Notes: generated by a model from the sequence alone, not told the origin. A stretch of 19,341 nucleotides of DNA from an uncultured Coriobacteriaceae bacterium (GCA_902783515.1 CACZRK010000305.1:1-19341); one strand, 5' to 3'; numbered from the stretch's first letter, positions 1 to 7,753 are shown. A program made the numbers and translations.

Positions 1-132
1 CGCGAGGGCGCCGAGCAGGGCGCCGCGCGTCACGAGCGACCGGCGGGTCAGCGGCGTCGCGAGGACGCCGCCCATCGCGCCCGCGGCGCCCGTCGTGGAG
101 CCTTCCGTCATCGTGTCGTCTCCCATGTGCAT
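1..132 (-). CDS. Tat-exported protein, N-terminal fragment (continues past left edge)
   Basis: Only the first 44 codons are in the window. The frame is open from the ATG at 132 to base 1. The start is supported by a GGGAGAGGAG ribosome site six bases upstream; a second ATG at 126 is less well placed. The peptide has a polar N-terminus followed by TRRSLVTRGALLGALA, a twin-arginine pair leading into a hydrophobic stretch, which is the pattern of a Tat signal peptide. The protein is therefore probably folded with a cofactor in the cytoplasm and then exported. In Coriobacteriia such leaders usually belong to molybdopterin oxidoreductases or FAD/FMN reductases, but nothing of the mature domain is visible, so no function is assigned. 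Confidence 0.6.
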   Translation of the reverse strand, partial: MHMGDDTMTEGSTTGAAGAMGGVLATPLTRRSLVTRGALLGALA

Positions 133-687
133 GATCGACTCCTCTCCCTCACGTTGTGTTGACGGGGAAGACGATACGATCCGATGGTTGCGTCCCGAAT
201 GCTTGTTGCGTACATGCGCGTGAATGTCTGAGGGCATCTGCATTGCCCGCGTATGGCATGCGGATTGCGGCGCGTATGCCAGCGCGTGAAGCGCCAGCGG
301 ATGCGAGCGGACGCGATTGACCGCGGGCGGGCGCGCGGATCCGCGGTCGGGATCGACATCCTGCCGCCCGGACTGCCGCAGCCGTCTGGCTGGCATCTAT
401 AATTGCCGCTCGTAATTGCCGTTTGTTCGGCGATATGTGCGAAGCCTCGCTATGGAAACGCGCCGATCACCGGCGCGCATTCGCACGGGGATGCCCGCGG
501 CTCGCGCTTATCCCCCGCGCCGTCGAGATGCCGATGAGGCTGCGGGCTACTGGCCTCGGACGTGGAGCGAACGAACGGACGCCCGGCAGTTCCCGGACGT
601 CCGTCGTGACTCATGGCGTCAAAGCCGCCTTGATGGCACCGTGCGCAGTTGGTGCGCCCATTGCTTAGAGAACTCTCGTCGCCGTGC
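133..687. other. Intergenic region, no gene recognised
   Basis: These 555 bases separate two genes that both read leftwards. The open frames crossing it are arginine/proline-rich shadows with no family features. It holds a TATAAT hexamer at 398-403 (+) without a usable -35 box, a 13-base tandem repeat (400-421), and an imperfect inverted repeat around tggcatgcg/cgtatgcca near 255-288. I see no convincing terminator behind the gene ending at 688 and no convincing promoter for the gene starting at 132. Confidence 0.5.
400..421. repeat. Short tandem repeat TAATTGCCG, period 13
   Basis: TAATTGCCG occurs at 400-408 and again at 413-421, a period of 13 bases. Read on the minus strand it is CGGCAATTA twice. 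It is AT-rich against a GC-rich background and overlaps a TATAAT hexamer. It could be a regulator site upstream of the gene at 132, but two short copies may also be chance. Confidence 0.3.
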
Positions 688-2004
688 TCATTCGAGGATC
701 GGGCTGCCGTCCTCGTTCGCGCCGACGATCTTCTTGCCTTCGGCATTGATGAGGCTGCCGTCTCCGGCGACCCACCATCCGTCCTTAAAGTTCAGGTTGT
801 ACGCCCACTCGGGGAGCAGTGCCGCCCGCGAGGCGCCGTACGCGTTCTGCAGGATGATCTCGCCGGCGTTCTCCTCGCCCTCGGGATAGCGGTCGAGCAG
901 GCCGTCATGGTCCATGTCAAGCCCGTTGACCTTGCCGCTGCCCTGCTCGAAGTCAAAGCCAATCTCCTGCTTGATGTTCACGACCTGCATGACGTCAAAG
1001 TACAGGTAGATCATCGAGTTCTCGAGTGCCTTCATGAGTTTCTCGTCGCCCTCGGCGCGTGCGATGTAGGCCTTGCGCTCTTCGTCAGAGGTCAGGTTCA
1101 GCGCGGCGTCCGGGCCCTGGGCGCAGCCCCAGAACTGCGGGATGCTCCTGAACTGGTCGTTACCGGCGTTGGGACCCCAGCCGTCCACGGCAGCCCACGT
1201 TCCGGCGACTGCCCAGCTGATCGTCGTGGGCGCGAGGCCATCGTAGTACTCCTGCGGCGTGACCTGACGACGCTTGTAGTGGCGCAGCTTGACCTCGACG
1301 TTCAGCACGCTGCGGTGGCTGAACGTACCTGGCATGTTGGTGGCGTCATAGCCCCAGCTGTCCTCGATCCCATAGCGGTTGAGAAGGGAGGCATCGATGC
1401 AGAACGAGCCGCGACCATTGCGGATGAAGTTCTCGACGGTCTGGCCGGGCGCCTCGTAGGAGACGATCGTCCACGCGTCGCTCGGCTCATAGTCCTCAAG
1501 CTCGTGGTTCTCTATCTGAAGCTCCGTCTTAGGCGGGATGGCGCCCCAGTAGGAACCGACGGAGATGTTGCAGGCGCCGTTCTGACTAGTCGTGAGCCAG
1601 ATGACGGATCTGCTCAGTGGGTCAAAGTACGGGCCGCGATAGGGGCGGCCGTTCAGCGGCGACCGCCAGTCGGTGTCAAAGCCCGTCACGGGGTATTGCG
1701 TGAAGTTGCCGTAGTATGGCGTCGCGCGGTTGACGTACAGGTAGTGAGACACGTCGGAGAGGTACTGCATGGCGGCGTCAAGCTGCTCGCCGGAGAGGAT
1801 CTCCTTGGAGTTGGGCGCCGTGGCGTGCGTGTACGTGTCCGGGAGGTCAGCCATCGCGAAGCCCGCCTCGTCGGATCCGGCGCTGTGGCCAGCCTTCTCG
1901 CTCGCATGCGCGACGCCGGCGATTCCCAGACCGGCGCATGTGGCGCCAACGGCGGCACCTTTCAGGAAGTCTCTTCTGCTCGCAGTTTTTTTGATTGTCT
2001 CCAT
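688..2004 (-). CDS. Tat-exported protein, candidate flavin-reductase-like (split-barrel FMN-binding) domain
   Basis: 438 residues from the ATG at 2004, chosen because a GAAGGGGG ribosome site lies nine bases upstream and the protein then opens directly with a Tat leader (SRRDFLKGAAVGA, arginines 10-11, hydrophobic core to about residue 33). Roughly 133-245 resembles the flavin reductase-like fold: a strand ending in TTSQNGACNISV, then WGAIPPKTELQI, then a helix-like TVENFIRNGRGSFCID, close to the family's usual order T..dG..N, PP and T...I...g.F.vn. The mature part has only a few scattered cysteines and no CxxCH or Fe-S clusters, so it is not a reductive dehalogenase or cytochrome. The rest is unrecognised. 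The divergent LysR gene at 2311 is its likely regulator. The domain call comes from pattern reading only; the Tat export is much firmer than the function. Confidence 0.7.
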   Translation of the reverse strand: METIKKTASRRDFLKGAAVGATCAGLGIAGVAHASEKAGHSAGSDEAGFAMADLPDTYTHATAPNSKEILSGEQLDAAMQYLSDVSHYLYVNRATPYYGNFTQYPVTGFDTDWRSPLNGRPYRGPYFDPLSRSVIWLTTSQNGACNISVGSYWGAIPPKTELQIENHELEDYEPSDAWTIVSYEAPGQTVENFIRNGRGSFCIDASLLNRYGIEDSWGYDATNMPGTFSHRSVLNVEVKLRHYKRRQVTPQEYYDGLAPTTISWAVAGTWAAVDGWGPNAGNDQFRSIPQFWGCAQGPDAALNLTSDEERKAYIARAEGDEKLMKALENSMIYLYFDVMQVVNIKQEIGFDFEQGSGKVNGLDMDHDGLLDRYPEGEENAGEIILQNAYGASRAALLPEWAYNLNFKDGWWVAGDGSLINAEGKKIVGANEDGSPILE

Positions 2005-2152
2005 GACGGCGAACCCCCTTCGCATCGATGGCGATCGTCTCGCGATATCCCCTTGCGCGAGACGTCGGACGGCGCCCGACGACCCGGACGCCTTTTGGGC
2101 AACCCTAGCCCCTCGAGGCCGGGTCATGCCAGACAACGTTGCGGCTCAGACA

Positions 2153-2169
2153 TGAAACTATTCATTTCA
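2153..2169. promoter_or_regulatory. Candidate LysR operator, TGAAA-N7-TTTCA
   Basis: A perfect inverted repeat, TGAAA at 2153-2157 and TTTCA at 2165-2169, sits in the 306-base gap between the Tat protein gene and the divergent LysR gene. LysR-type regulators usually bind interrupted dyads in just this position and autoregulate. The site lies in the only AT-rich patch of the gap (about 2150-2195). No good -35/-10 pair could be tied to it. Confidence 0.4.
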
Positions 2170-2310
2170 ACAGCTGGTCATAGTAGATAAATCACCGTCG
2201 GCGCCGAGGGGTATATGGATGGCATGGGCCTACCGGGTGTGTTCGTCGCAGGGGTGGATGCGGCGCCACGCGTTGAGGGTGTTCGGATCTGCGTCTAAGG
2301 GGGGTACACG

Positions 2311-3225
2311 ATGAACATCAACCAGCTGAGGAACTTCTCGCTCATGTACGGGGAGCCGAGCTTCGTTGCCGCGGCGAAGAAGGCGGGCGTCACGAGCCAG
2401 GGGTTCACGAAGTCGATCCGCTCGCTTGAGGCCGAGCTCGGCGTCCCCCTCTTTGAGCGCAACGAGGAGGGGGTGCAGTGCCCGACGGCGTATGCCGAGG
2501 ATCTGCTGCCGTTCTGCCGGGAGACGCTTGCCGGCTACTATGCGTTTCTCGGCGTCGTGAGGCTACGGCGGGAAGGCGCGCGGGCGAGGCTCGTGCTCGC
2601 GGTCTCCTTCGGGACCGCCTCGCTGCTCGGTATGGACTTCCTCTCCGGGTTTTCCGAGGCGCACCCCGAGATAGAGGTTGCGCGCATCGACGCGTCCGAC
2701 CTGGAGGCGGAGGCGGCCGTGCGCGACGGTAGGGCGGAGGTCGCCATCACGACACTTCCCGTCGAGTCGGACCTTGCCTCAAAGTGGCTCGCGTCCTGTC
2801 GGCTCTGCGCATGGGTCTCGCGCGAGAACGCCCTCGCACGCAAGCCGTCATTGCGGATGGAAGACTTTGATGGCGCGAGCGTCGCGCTCGTCGGCCCAGC
2901 GTACAAGGGGTACCACAGATTCCAGGAGACGTGCAACAGGCTCGGGGTGCGACCGTCGAGCATCACGGCGCTGTCGGAGACAACGCTGCTGTACCAGTTC
3001 GCGAAGGAGGGCCGGGGCGTCGCGCTGACGTCCGACCGCCGCTTCCACGACTTTCCTCAGGACGAAAGCGTCGTCCTGCTGCCGGTGCGGAGCCGCCCGA
3101 TCGAGATGGGGCTCGCCTGGCTTCGCGCCCGAGAGCTGTCGTCGCAGGCTGTCGCGTTCATCAGCTGGCTTCAGCCCAGGGGAGGGCGAATCGCCAGGCG
3201 CATGAGCGGCGCTCTGGGGAAGTGA
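2311..3225 (+). CDS. LysR-family transcriptional regulator
   Basis: 304 residues, the normal LysR length. The start at 2311 follows a GGGGGG ribosome site seven bases upstream. Residues 1-60 form the winged helix-turn-helix (NINQLRNF, FVAAAKKAGVTSQGFTKSI, LEAELGVPLFERN), matching the LysR pattern in which the recognition helix precedes the L..LG..LF.R wing. A linker helix follows, and about 90-290 is the periplasmic-binding-protein-like effector domain. It is divergent from the Tat-exported protein ending at 688 and probably controls it in response to a small molecule that the sequence does not reveal. It converges on the immunity gene at 3290, with a possible shared hairpin between them. Confidence 0.9.
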   Translation: MNINQLRNFSLMYGEPSFVAAAKKAGVTSQGFTKSIRSLEAELGVPLFERNEEGVQCPTAYAEDLLPFCRETLAGYYAFLGVVRLRREGARARLVLAVSFGTASLLGMDFLSGFSEAHPEIEVARIDASDLEAEAAVRDGRAEVAITTLPVESDLASKWLASCRLCAWVSRENALARKPSLRMEDFDGASVALVGPAYKGYHRFQETCNRLGVRPSSITALSETTLLYQFAKEGRGVALTSDRRFHDFPQDESVVLLPVRSRPIEMGLAWLRARELSSQAVAFISWLQPRGGRIARRMSGALGK

Positions 3226-3250
3226 ACGGGCTCATGCAGCAATGCCCGTT
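3225..3250. terminator. Possible bidirectional terminator hairpin
   Basis: AACGGGC (3225-3231) pairs with GCCCGTT (3244-3250), seven base pairs with a 12-base loop, followed by TATTG. It lies between the convergent LysR and immunity genes, where a shared terminator is expected. There is no real T-run, so termination is uncertain. Confidence 0.35.
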
Positions 3251-3289
3251 ATTGCGATGCGAGACCCGTTGCTGACGATGCCACGTCCG

Positions 3290-3688
3290 TCATCTCGCCC
3301 ACAGGCGCAGGGCGTCGAGCAGCGACTCCGCAACGTCGGCTGGCTCGCACCCAGGCTCCGTCTGGTGAATCCGTCCCGACTCATCCTGCCATATGACGAT
3401 GTCGTCAATGCCTGTGTCCTCGACGACGTACCAGTTGGAAGGAACGTCGGGATTGAGCGCCCGCTCCCGCTGCGTCACTCTGACGACATCGAGCCGTGCT
3501 ATGCTAGAAACGCCCGTGAGCTCATGTGATCCGACGCGAGCGACCCCGAAGGCGCTCAGATACGCCAGGTACTCGTCGGAGAAGCATACGCCAAGTGTCG
3601 ACTGAGCCGCGTCGATGTCCTTCTGCGGCGCGCCATTCCCGCCGCAGAAGTCCGGCATCGCTTTCATCTGTTCCGCAACGTCTTGCAT
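3290..3688 (-). CDS. SMI1/KNR4 (SUKH) family immunity protein
   Basis: 132 residues. The ATG at 3688 follows AGGGGA eight bases upstream and lies 12 bases after the toxin's stop codon, so the two are almost certainly cotranscribed. The first half has the SUKH signature: an I..aQ..LG..F.deY..yLs.FG-like run (DIDAAQSTLGVCFSDEYLAY, then LSAFGVARVG). Later comes the typical WYVVEDTGIDDIVIWQDESG strand pair. SUKH proteins are the commonest immunity proteins for secreted nuclease toxins; they bind the toxin in the cytoplasm and protect the producer and its kin. Position directly behind an LHH nuclease fits exactly. No signal peptide, as expected. Confidence in the family is good; the specific pairing is inferred from context. 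Confidence 0.8.
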   Translation of the reverse strand: MQDVAEQMKAMPDFCGGNGAPQKDIDAAQSTLGVCFSDEYLAYLSAFGVARVGSHELTGVSSIARLDVVRVTQRERALNPDVPSNWYVVEDTGIDDIVIWQDESGRIHQTEPGCEPADVAESLLDALRLWAR

Positions 3689-3700
3689 GATGCGTCCCCT

Positions 3701-4933
3701 TTACTCGAGCGTTGCTGCGAAGGCCTTCCAAAACTTTTCCCTCTGCGTATCCCAGTCTGTCTTAGAGATCCCTTTTGACTTTCCCTTCTCGTGTAACGTC
3801 TGCATGCCCCCTACGCCCGTTCGATGCTCTTCTTGGGTGAGAATCGCGAGGGTGCCGTCCGCATTCTGGTTGACATGATGCAGTTCGTACGATTCGCCCG
3901 TGGCGGGGTCGATAGGCGCACGGCCTTCCTTCATCCGTTCCAGGTTGGACTCAACGGCACCGCTTTGATCGGAATCCTTATAACTCGGGTTGACGTCGCG
4001 CACCAACGCGCTTCTGCCACCCACCATCTCCGACTTCAGCCCGGCGTTCCTATAGACGTTGTACTCGTCAATGCTCTTGAATTCTCGTATCACGTCAAGC
4101 GGGTATTTTGACTCTTTCTGGATCATCGCGACCTCGGCCGCAGACAGACCATTTTCCGTGGCGCCAATCAGAGCCTTAGCCCTGCCCGCCCCTCCGAGGA
4201 GGGCACCGCTTACCGCACCCATCGCGAAACCGTCAGCGGCGCTCTCCTTTGCGGCTTCAAGAGCCTGATCGACGTTTCCGGTCTGCATGCCGGTGACGAT
4301 TCCGGAGATTGCGCCACTGACTGCGCCCGTCGAGATCCCGACGAACGCGGCATCCTTGGCAGCCGAGGACGAAAGCATGAACACGAGGCTAAGCGCGGGA
4401 GTGGTCGCTCCCGCCGTCGCTGCGCTGACCGTCGCGGTTAGGAGGATGACTCCCGCTCCCACGGCGACCTTCTTCATCATCTGCTCGGTTGCGTCATTGT
4501 ATCCCTCAAATGCCTCGACGGTCGTCTGGCCGTCCTCCCCAAGTGTGAACACGTACTTCGAGCCGTCGAACAGCTCGTTGAGTTCGTCAAGCGTGTAGCC
4601 GAAGTAGATATTCGATTGCGCGTTATAGGCAGACTCCTCAAGATACTCTCGCGAAACGTAGGTGGTGTCGATGTTCTGGATGTAATACCCGTCCGGGAGC
4701 TGGTCGATGAGTTCGGAATAGACCTCATCGTTGATGTAGCCGGCAAGCCGCGGGTCGTCGAGACCGGTGAACGAATAGGCGAGCGTTGCATTCTGGGACT
4801 CGGGGGTCTCGGAGGCAAACGCCACGGCAACGGGTGCGATGAAGAGCTGGCAGATGAGAAGGTAAGAGAGGAGAATCGCTAGGATCGCAAGGGATGCCTG
4901 TCGAACTCTCCCGAATTGTTTGTCGCATGTCAT
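3701..4933 (-). CDS. Secreted LHH-family (HNH/Endo VII) nuclease toxin
   Basis: 410 residues. A basic N-terminus and hydrophobic core end in AVAFA before SET, giving a Sec signal peptide of about 40 residues. Residues 55-140 form a polar module (SAYNAQSNIYFGYTLDELNE, then KYVFTLGEDGQTTV). About 155-260 is alanine/glycine-rich and hydrophobic with repeated GA..GA spacing, like the translocation or pre-toxin regions of Gram-positive toxins. The C-terminus is a nuclease of the LHH type: ERMKEGRAPIDP, then LHH at 351-353, then H370 in LTQEEH and H381 in LHEKG, which matches the four conserved histidines known for this metal-dependent treble-clef family. The start overlaps the upstream gene's stop by four bases (ATGA), and the immunity gene follows 12 bases behind. 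The target is probably DNA; that is family knowledge, not seen here. Confidence 0.8.
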   Translation of the reverse strand: MTCDKQFGRVRQASLAILAILLSYLLICQLFIAPVAVAFASETPESQNATLAYSFTGLDDPRLAGYINDEVYSELIDQLPDGYYIQNIDTTYVSREYLEESAYNAQSNIYFGYTLDELNELFDGSKYVFTLGEDGQTTVEAFEGYNDATEQMMKKVAVGAGVILLTATVSAATAGATTPALSLVFMLSSSAAKDAAFVGISTGAVSGAISGIVTGMQTGNVDQALEAAKESAADGFAMGAVSGALLGGAGRAKALIGATENGLSAAEVAMIQKESKYPLDVIREFKSIDEYNVYRNAGLKSEMVGGRSALVRDVNPSYKDSDQSGAVESNLERMKEGRAPIDPATGESYELHHVNQNADGTLAILTQEEHRTGVGGMQTLHEKGKSKGISKTDWDTQREKFWKAFAATLE

Positions 4934-6672
4934 CGGCCTGCCGCCTTTCCGCCAACATTCTTCTTGCCGACGCCATCAGTGCCTATGCCTGTGCCCATGC
5001 TTCCATCTCGAGGGACGGCGTCTGTCTCCACTGACGTATCGGAGGCGTCGGACGCAGCGTCTGCGGGGGCGTGCTCCTTGTCGGCGCGCGATCCCGCGTC
5101 GTTTGACGCCGCGTTATACGAGATGCCGTCATTCACTGCCGTATCGTCTGATACGGTTGAATACGGCGACGGGATGGAGTTCCGCACGCGCTTTCTATGA
5201 CCGATGAAGAAGGCGATCAAGATCACGGCGATGGCCGCGCAGACGACGGCGATGACTGTTGGCGTGACATCGCTGCCAGTCAACGAGCCTCCGTCCTTGG
5301 GGTCTGAACTTGCCACCGCGTCCGCCTGTGAGTCGGATGCATCCTTGATGGTCGAGCTGCCCATAAGGTCGGCCTGCGCCTCTGATGAGCTCGTTATCTC
5401 ATTTGCCTCGGGCCAGACGATGGAACCGTCCTCGTCGATGTGAGCGCCCTGATTGATGTCGCCTCGTATCTCGCTGAGCGAGAGGCCGGTTGTGGCATAT
5501 GCCTTGAGCAGGTCGTTCGTGCCGACGTAAATAACCTTCTGCGTTGAGGTGCCCGTTGCCGGATTGGTGACGTCGATGGTATACACGCCCTCCTGCGTGC
5601 ACTCGTCCCCGTCCTTCGCCGGACCGTTCTGTCGGACATCCTCGACGAGGTCGGTGCCGTTGCCCGCGAGTGTCTCGCGCTTCACGTTGACCTGAAGGTA
5701 CTTTGATCCCGCAAGGTCAAGTCGGAAGCCGTTCACGGTCGTTGACTTGTTTGTGAGCTCGTCGTTTGTCCCCGTGTCAAACAGAAACGCCATCGTGTTT
5801 CCGTTGCGCACCGAGAACTGGGCAACGATCTTGTAGTTCCCGACTTTTGGGAACACCTTCACGCCGAGCACATTGCGCGGGTCGTCGATGACCTCGTAGT
5901 CGAGAGCGACTTCGTAGTCGCCCTCCTCAAAGAGCTGGACTTGCACGTCAGCGTTCGGTGTCACGTTTGCCGCGAGGTAGTTCTGGTAGGGCTGCGCGTC
6001 GGACTGCGCGTTGTTGGCGTTGGTCTGGCGGACGATGAGCATGCCCCGCCCGAAGTCCGTCTTGCTAATGCCAAAATGCTCGTCGTAACCGTTGGTGTCG
6101 TCGTTTATCGACATGGTGGAGACGCCGTTGAGGCAGTTGATGTCCTGGTCGAGATGGAACCACAACGCGACCTTGTCACCTGCCATCTTGAGAAAGACAG
6201 GATTTGTTGAGTCGCTGCGATCAACGCCCGTGTAGCCAGTGACGAAGAAACGACCGAGCGTCCAGCCAAAGTGAATGTCATCGGACGTGATGTCATCCGA
6301 TTTCGCATAGCCGTCATCCTTCCCGGCGTTATAGGCCGTGCCAAGGAAGTAGGCATCGTGCGAGGCGGAGAGCGCCTGCTCCGCCTGTGTTGAGACATCA
6401 TCGCTGGAGGACGTTCCCTCGGAGGCGGAGGCATCCACTGACTCGGCGGCGCTGGACTCTGTCGATGAGGACATGCCTGCGGCGGAAGCGTCGGCGGTGT
6501 CATCGCTTGTGGGCTGTGACGATTCGGTCTCTTCGATATCCGAGCCCGACGCATAGGCGACGATGGCAGACGGCGAGACACTTGCCAACCAGCACAGCAG
6601 AGCTAACGTGACGGGGAGGAGTAGAGCCGTAACACGCACCTTGCGAGTCAGACGCGCTTTCTTGAGAGCCAT
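4930..6672 (-). CDS. Membrane-anchored surface protein of the toxin operon
   Basis: 580 residues from the ATG at 6672, which has an excellent GGGAGG site; the frame opens 17 codons earlier but without a ribosome site. A Sec signal (about 1-42, ending AYAS) is followed by a Ser/Asp/Thr-rich stalk to about 95. A large beta-rich ectodomain follows, with runs such as FLGTAYNAGKDDGY, DIHFGWTLGRFFVTGYT, DDTNGYDEHFGISKTDFGRG and QLFEEGDYEVALDYE. A second low-complexity Ser/Asp stretch leads to one membrane helix (about 468-491), then HRKRVRNS and a cytoplasmic tail of about 85 residues. There is no LPXTG motif. It overlaps the toxin gene by four bases, so translation is coupled. I know of no assigned function; a role in displaying, anchoring or releasing the toxin is inferred only from this coupling. 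Confidence 0.8.
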   Translation of the reverse strand: MALKKARLTRKVRVTALLLPVTLALLCWLASVSPSAIVAYASGSDIEETESSQPTSDDTADASAAGMSSSTESSAAESVDASASEGTSSSDDVSTQAEQALSASHDAYFLGTAYNAGKDDGYAKSDDITSDDIHFGWTLGRFFVTGYTGVDRSDSTNPVFLKMAGDKVALWFHLDQDINCLNGVSTMSINDDTNGYDEHFGISKTDFGRGMLIVRQTNANNAQSDAQPYQNYLAANVTPNADVQVQLFEEGDYEVALDYEVIDDPRNVLGVKVFPKVGNYKIVAQFSVRNGNTMAFLFDTGTNDELTNKSTTVNGFRLDLAGSKYLQVNVKRETLAGNGTDLVEDVRQNGPAKDGDECTQEGVYTIDVTNPATGTSTQKVIYVGTNDLLKAYATTGLSLSEIRGDINQGAHIDEDGSIVWPEANEITSSSEAQADLMGSSTIKDASDSQADAVASSDPKDGGSLTGSDVTPTVIAVVCAAIAVILIAFFIGHRKRVRNSIPSPYSTVSDDTAVNDGISYNAASNDAGSRADKEHAPADAASDASDTSVETDAVPRDGSMGTGIGTDGVGKKNVGGKAAGR

Positions 6673-7151
6673 GTTTCCTCCCGACGTGACGGTCCGCACA
6701 TCATGCCCAGAATAACAGCACATTGGGATACTAGCCGGGGAAAGGGAGCGACATTAGGTCGAGACGGTCGAGGCGCCGTGATTCTCTTGCCTGCGTCCTT
6801 CGTCGTCGGTGTGCCTGCATGAGACAAGGGCGGGCACCCGGCTGCCGCCGGGCGCCCGCACCTCTTGCGACGCGTCCTCTCGCGCCGCGTTTTCCTATGC
6901 TGCTCGCGCCGTTGGCCATGCCGCGCACCGCTATGAGCGCGCTTCACCGCCGAGGAGGCGCGCCGGGGGAACGGGTTCGCCGACAAGCCGGGGAGGCGCG
7001 CGGGCCGAGCGGGGAGCGCGAGCGACGAGTCGAGGGTGATCGCTGGAACGCGCAGGTTGAGGCCGGTGTTGCAATGATGCGGAGCGCGGTCAGTGCGCGA
7101 GTGCGTGAGATGAATCGTCCCACGCATCCGAGCGTGACGTGACCTTGCATG
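6673..7151. other. Intergenic region upstream of the toxin operon
   Basis: About 480 bases without a believable gene; all frames are arginine/proline-rich. The promoter of the leftward toxin operon should be here. A TAGTAT hexamer on the minus strand (6733-6728) lies about 55 bases before the start codon but has no good -35 partner. The only strong structure is the hairpin at 6830-6859. Confidence 0.45.
6830..6859. repeat. Strong stem-loop upstream of the toxin operon
   Basis: A 13-base stem (6830-6842 with 6847-6859) closes a four-base loop. The only imperfection, at 6836/6854, is an A-C mismatch on the plus strand and a G-U wobble on the minus strand, so the fold is better in leftward RNA. 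There is no T-run on either side. It may be a leader structure for the toxin operon or a leftover terminator. Confidence 0.45.
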
Positions 7152-7459
7152 TCATGGCAGCGCGAGCCATTGCATGCGGGTTGCGCCGGGCGGGGCGATC
7201 GACCACTTGATGTCGTCCGGTATCGCCTCGGTGATCCAGCGGGCGATCGTCTCGGGGGCTCGGCATCGTCGTCCATGAGCCAACTGGTCAAAGAGCCGCT
7301 TATTCCCATCTGGAAGAACCTCATCGTGAAGTTGAGCTGCTCGTCGGGCGGCGGGTCCATGCGCGTCGCCTGCTCTGCGAAAAACGACGCGCTGCTCGTG
7401 CGAATGGCCTCGCGTATCGAGTCGCGACCATGGGTGCTGGCGTGCGCGTTCTTGTAGAT
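7152..7459 (-). pseudogene. TetR-family regulator remnant (C-terminal part, frameshifted)
   Basis: About 100 codons read leftwards as YKNAHASTHGRDSIREAI, SSASFFAEQATRMDPPPDEQ and FFQMGISGSLTSWLMDDDAE. The frame then breaks in a C5 run (plus strand G at 7254-7258). The next frame continues at once as PETIARWITEAIPDDIKW to a TGA at 7152. The pattern of F...GI.G....W, then a P-E-I-A helix, is characteristic of TetR/AcrR effector domains. The N-terminal DNA-binding half is missing: the frame becomes nonsense just above 7459, where another remnant on the other strand begins. One missing C would repair the frameshift, but the lost half makes this a true remnant. It may once have regulated a neighbouring reductase gene. 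Confidence 0.5.
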
Positions 7460-7463
7460 TCGT

Positions 7464-7753
7464 AACTGACGAGACCAACGACGAAATGTTGGCGAAGCTC
7501 AACGATGAGGCGGAAGTCACGCAGGACTTTGTGACGCCCGACGGGAAGGTCATCCCGGCCATTCTACGTGCGTCTGCGCAACCGCATCAACCGCTGTGCC
7601 GGCGGCTTGGGCTCCATCGTGGAGGGCGACGGCCACGCGCAAAACGTGCTGCTACTGAGTCACGATGCGGCCCGTGGCTCGCTCGCCGCTGAAACTAGGA
7701 ATCCTGCACGGGCGTCGCGGTTGGTGGCCGGGAGCTTCCTCTCCCGGCCGTAG
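7464..7753 (+). pseudogene. Remnant of an unidentified gene, broken by a frameshift
   Basis: The stretch reads VTDETNDEMLAKLNDEAEV, then TQDFVTPDGKVIPAI in one frame. Near 7565 the sense passes to the next frame as RLRNRINRCAGGLGSIVEGD, then GHAQNVLLLSHDA. The acidic, well-mixed composition differs from the Arg/Pro-rich shadow frames around it, so I believe it derives from a real protein. I see no intact start with a ribosome site, and no domain I can name. It abuts the TetR remnant head to head, which suggests a deletion joined two unrelated gene ends. Confidence 0.4.
7726..7749 (+). terminator. Perfect nine-base-pair hairpin, possible terminator
   Basis: GGCCGGGAG (7726-7734) pairs perfectly with CTCCCGGCC (7741-7749) around a six-base loop, followed eight bases later by TTTT. 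It lies at the end of the rightward remnant and could be its old terminator. The T-run is short and offset. Confidence 0.4.

Noticed and set aside
450..746. Leftward frame containing a CARCH heme-like motif
   Set aside because: A single motif in an Arg/Ser-rich frame that overlaps the end of the real gene at 688 in another frame; no ribosome site, no signal peptide.
688..2004. Reductive dehalogenase
   Set aside because: The SRRDFLKGA leader is similar, but there are no Fe-S cysteine motifs and no corrinoid-binding features.
649..2190. 513-codon rightward open frame
   Set aside because: Shadow of the leftward Tat-exported gene; Val/Arg/Leu-rich without motifs, a common artefact opposite GC-rich genes.
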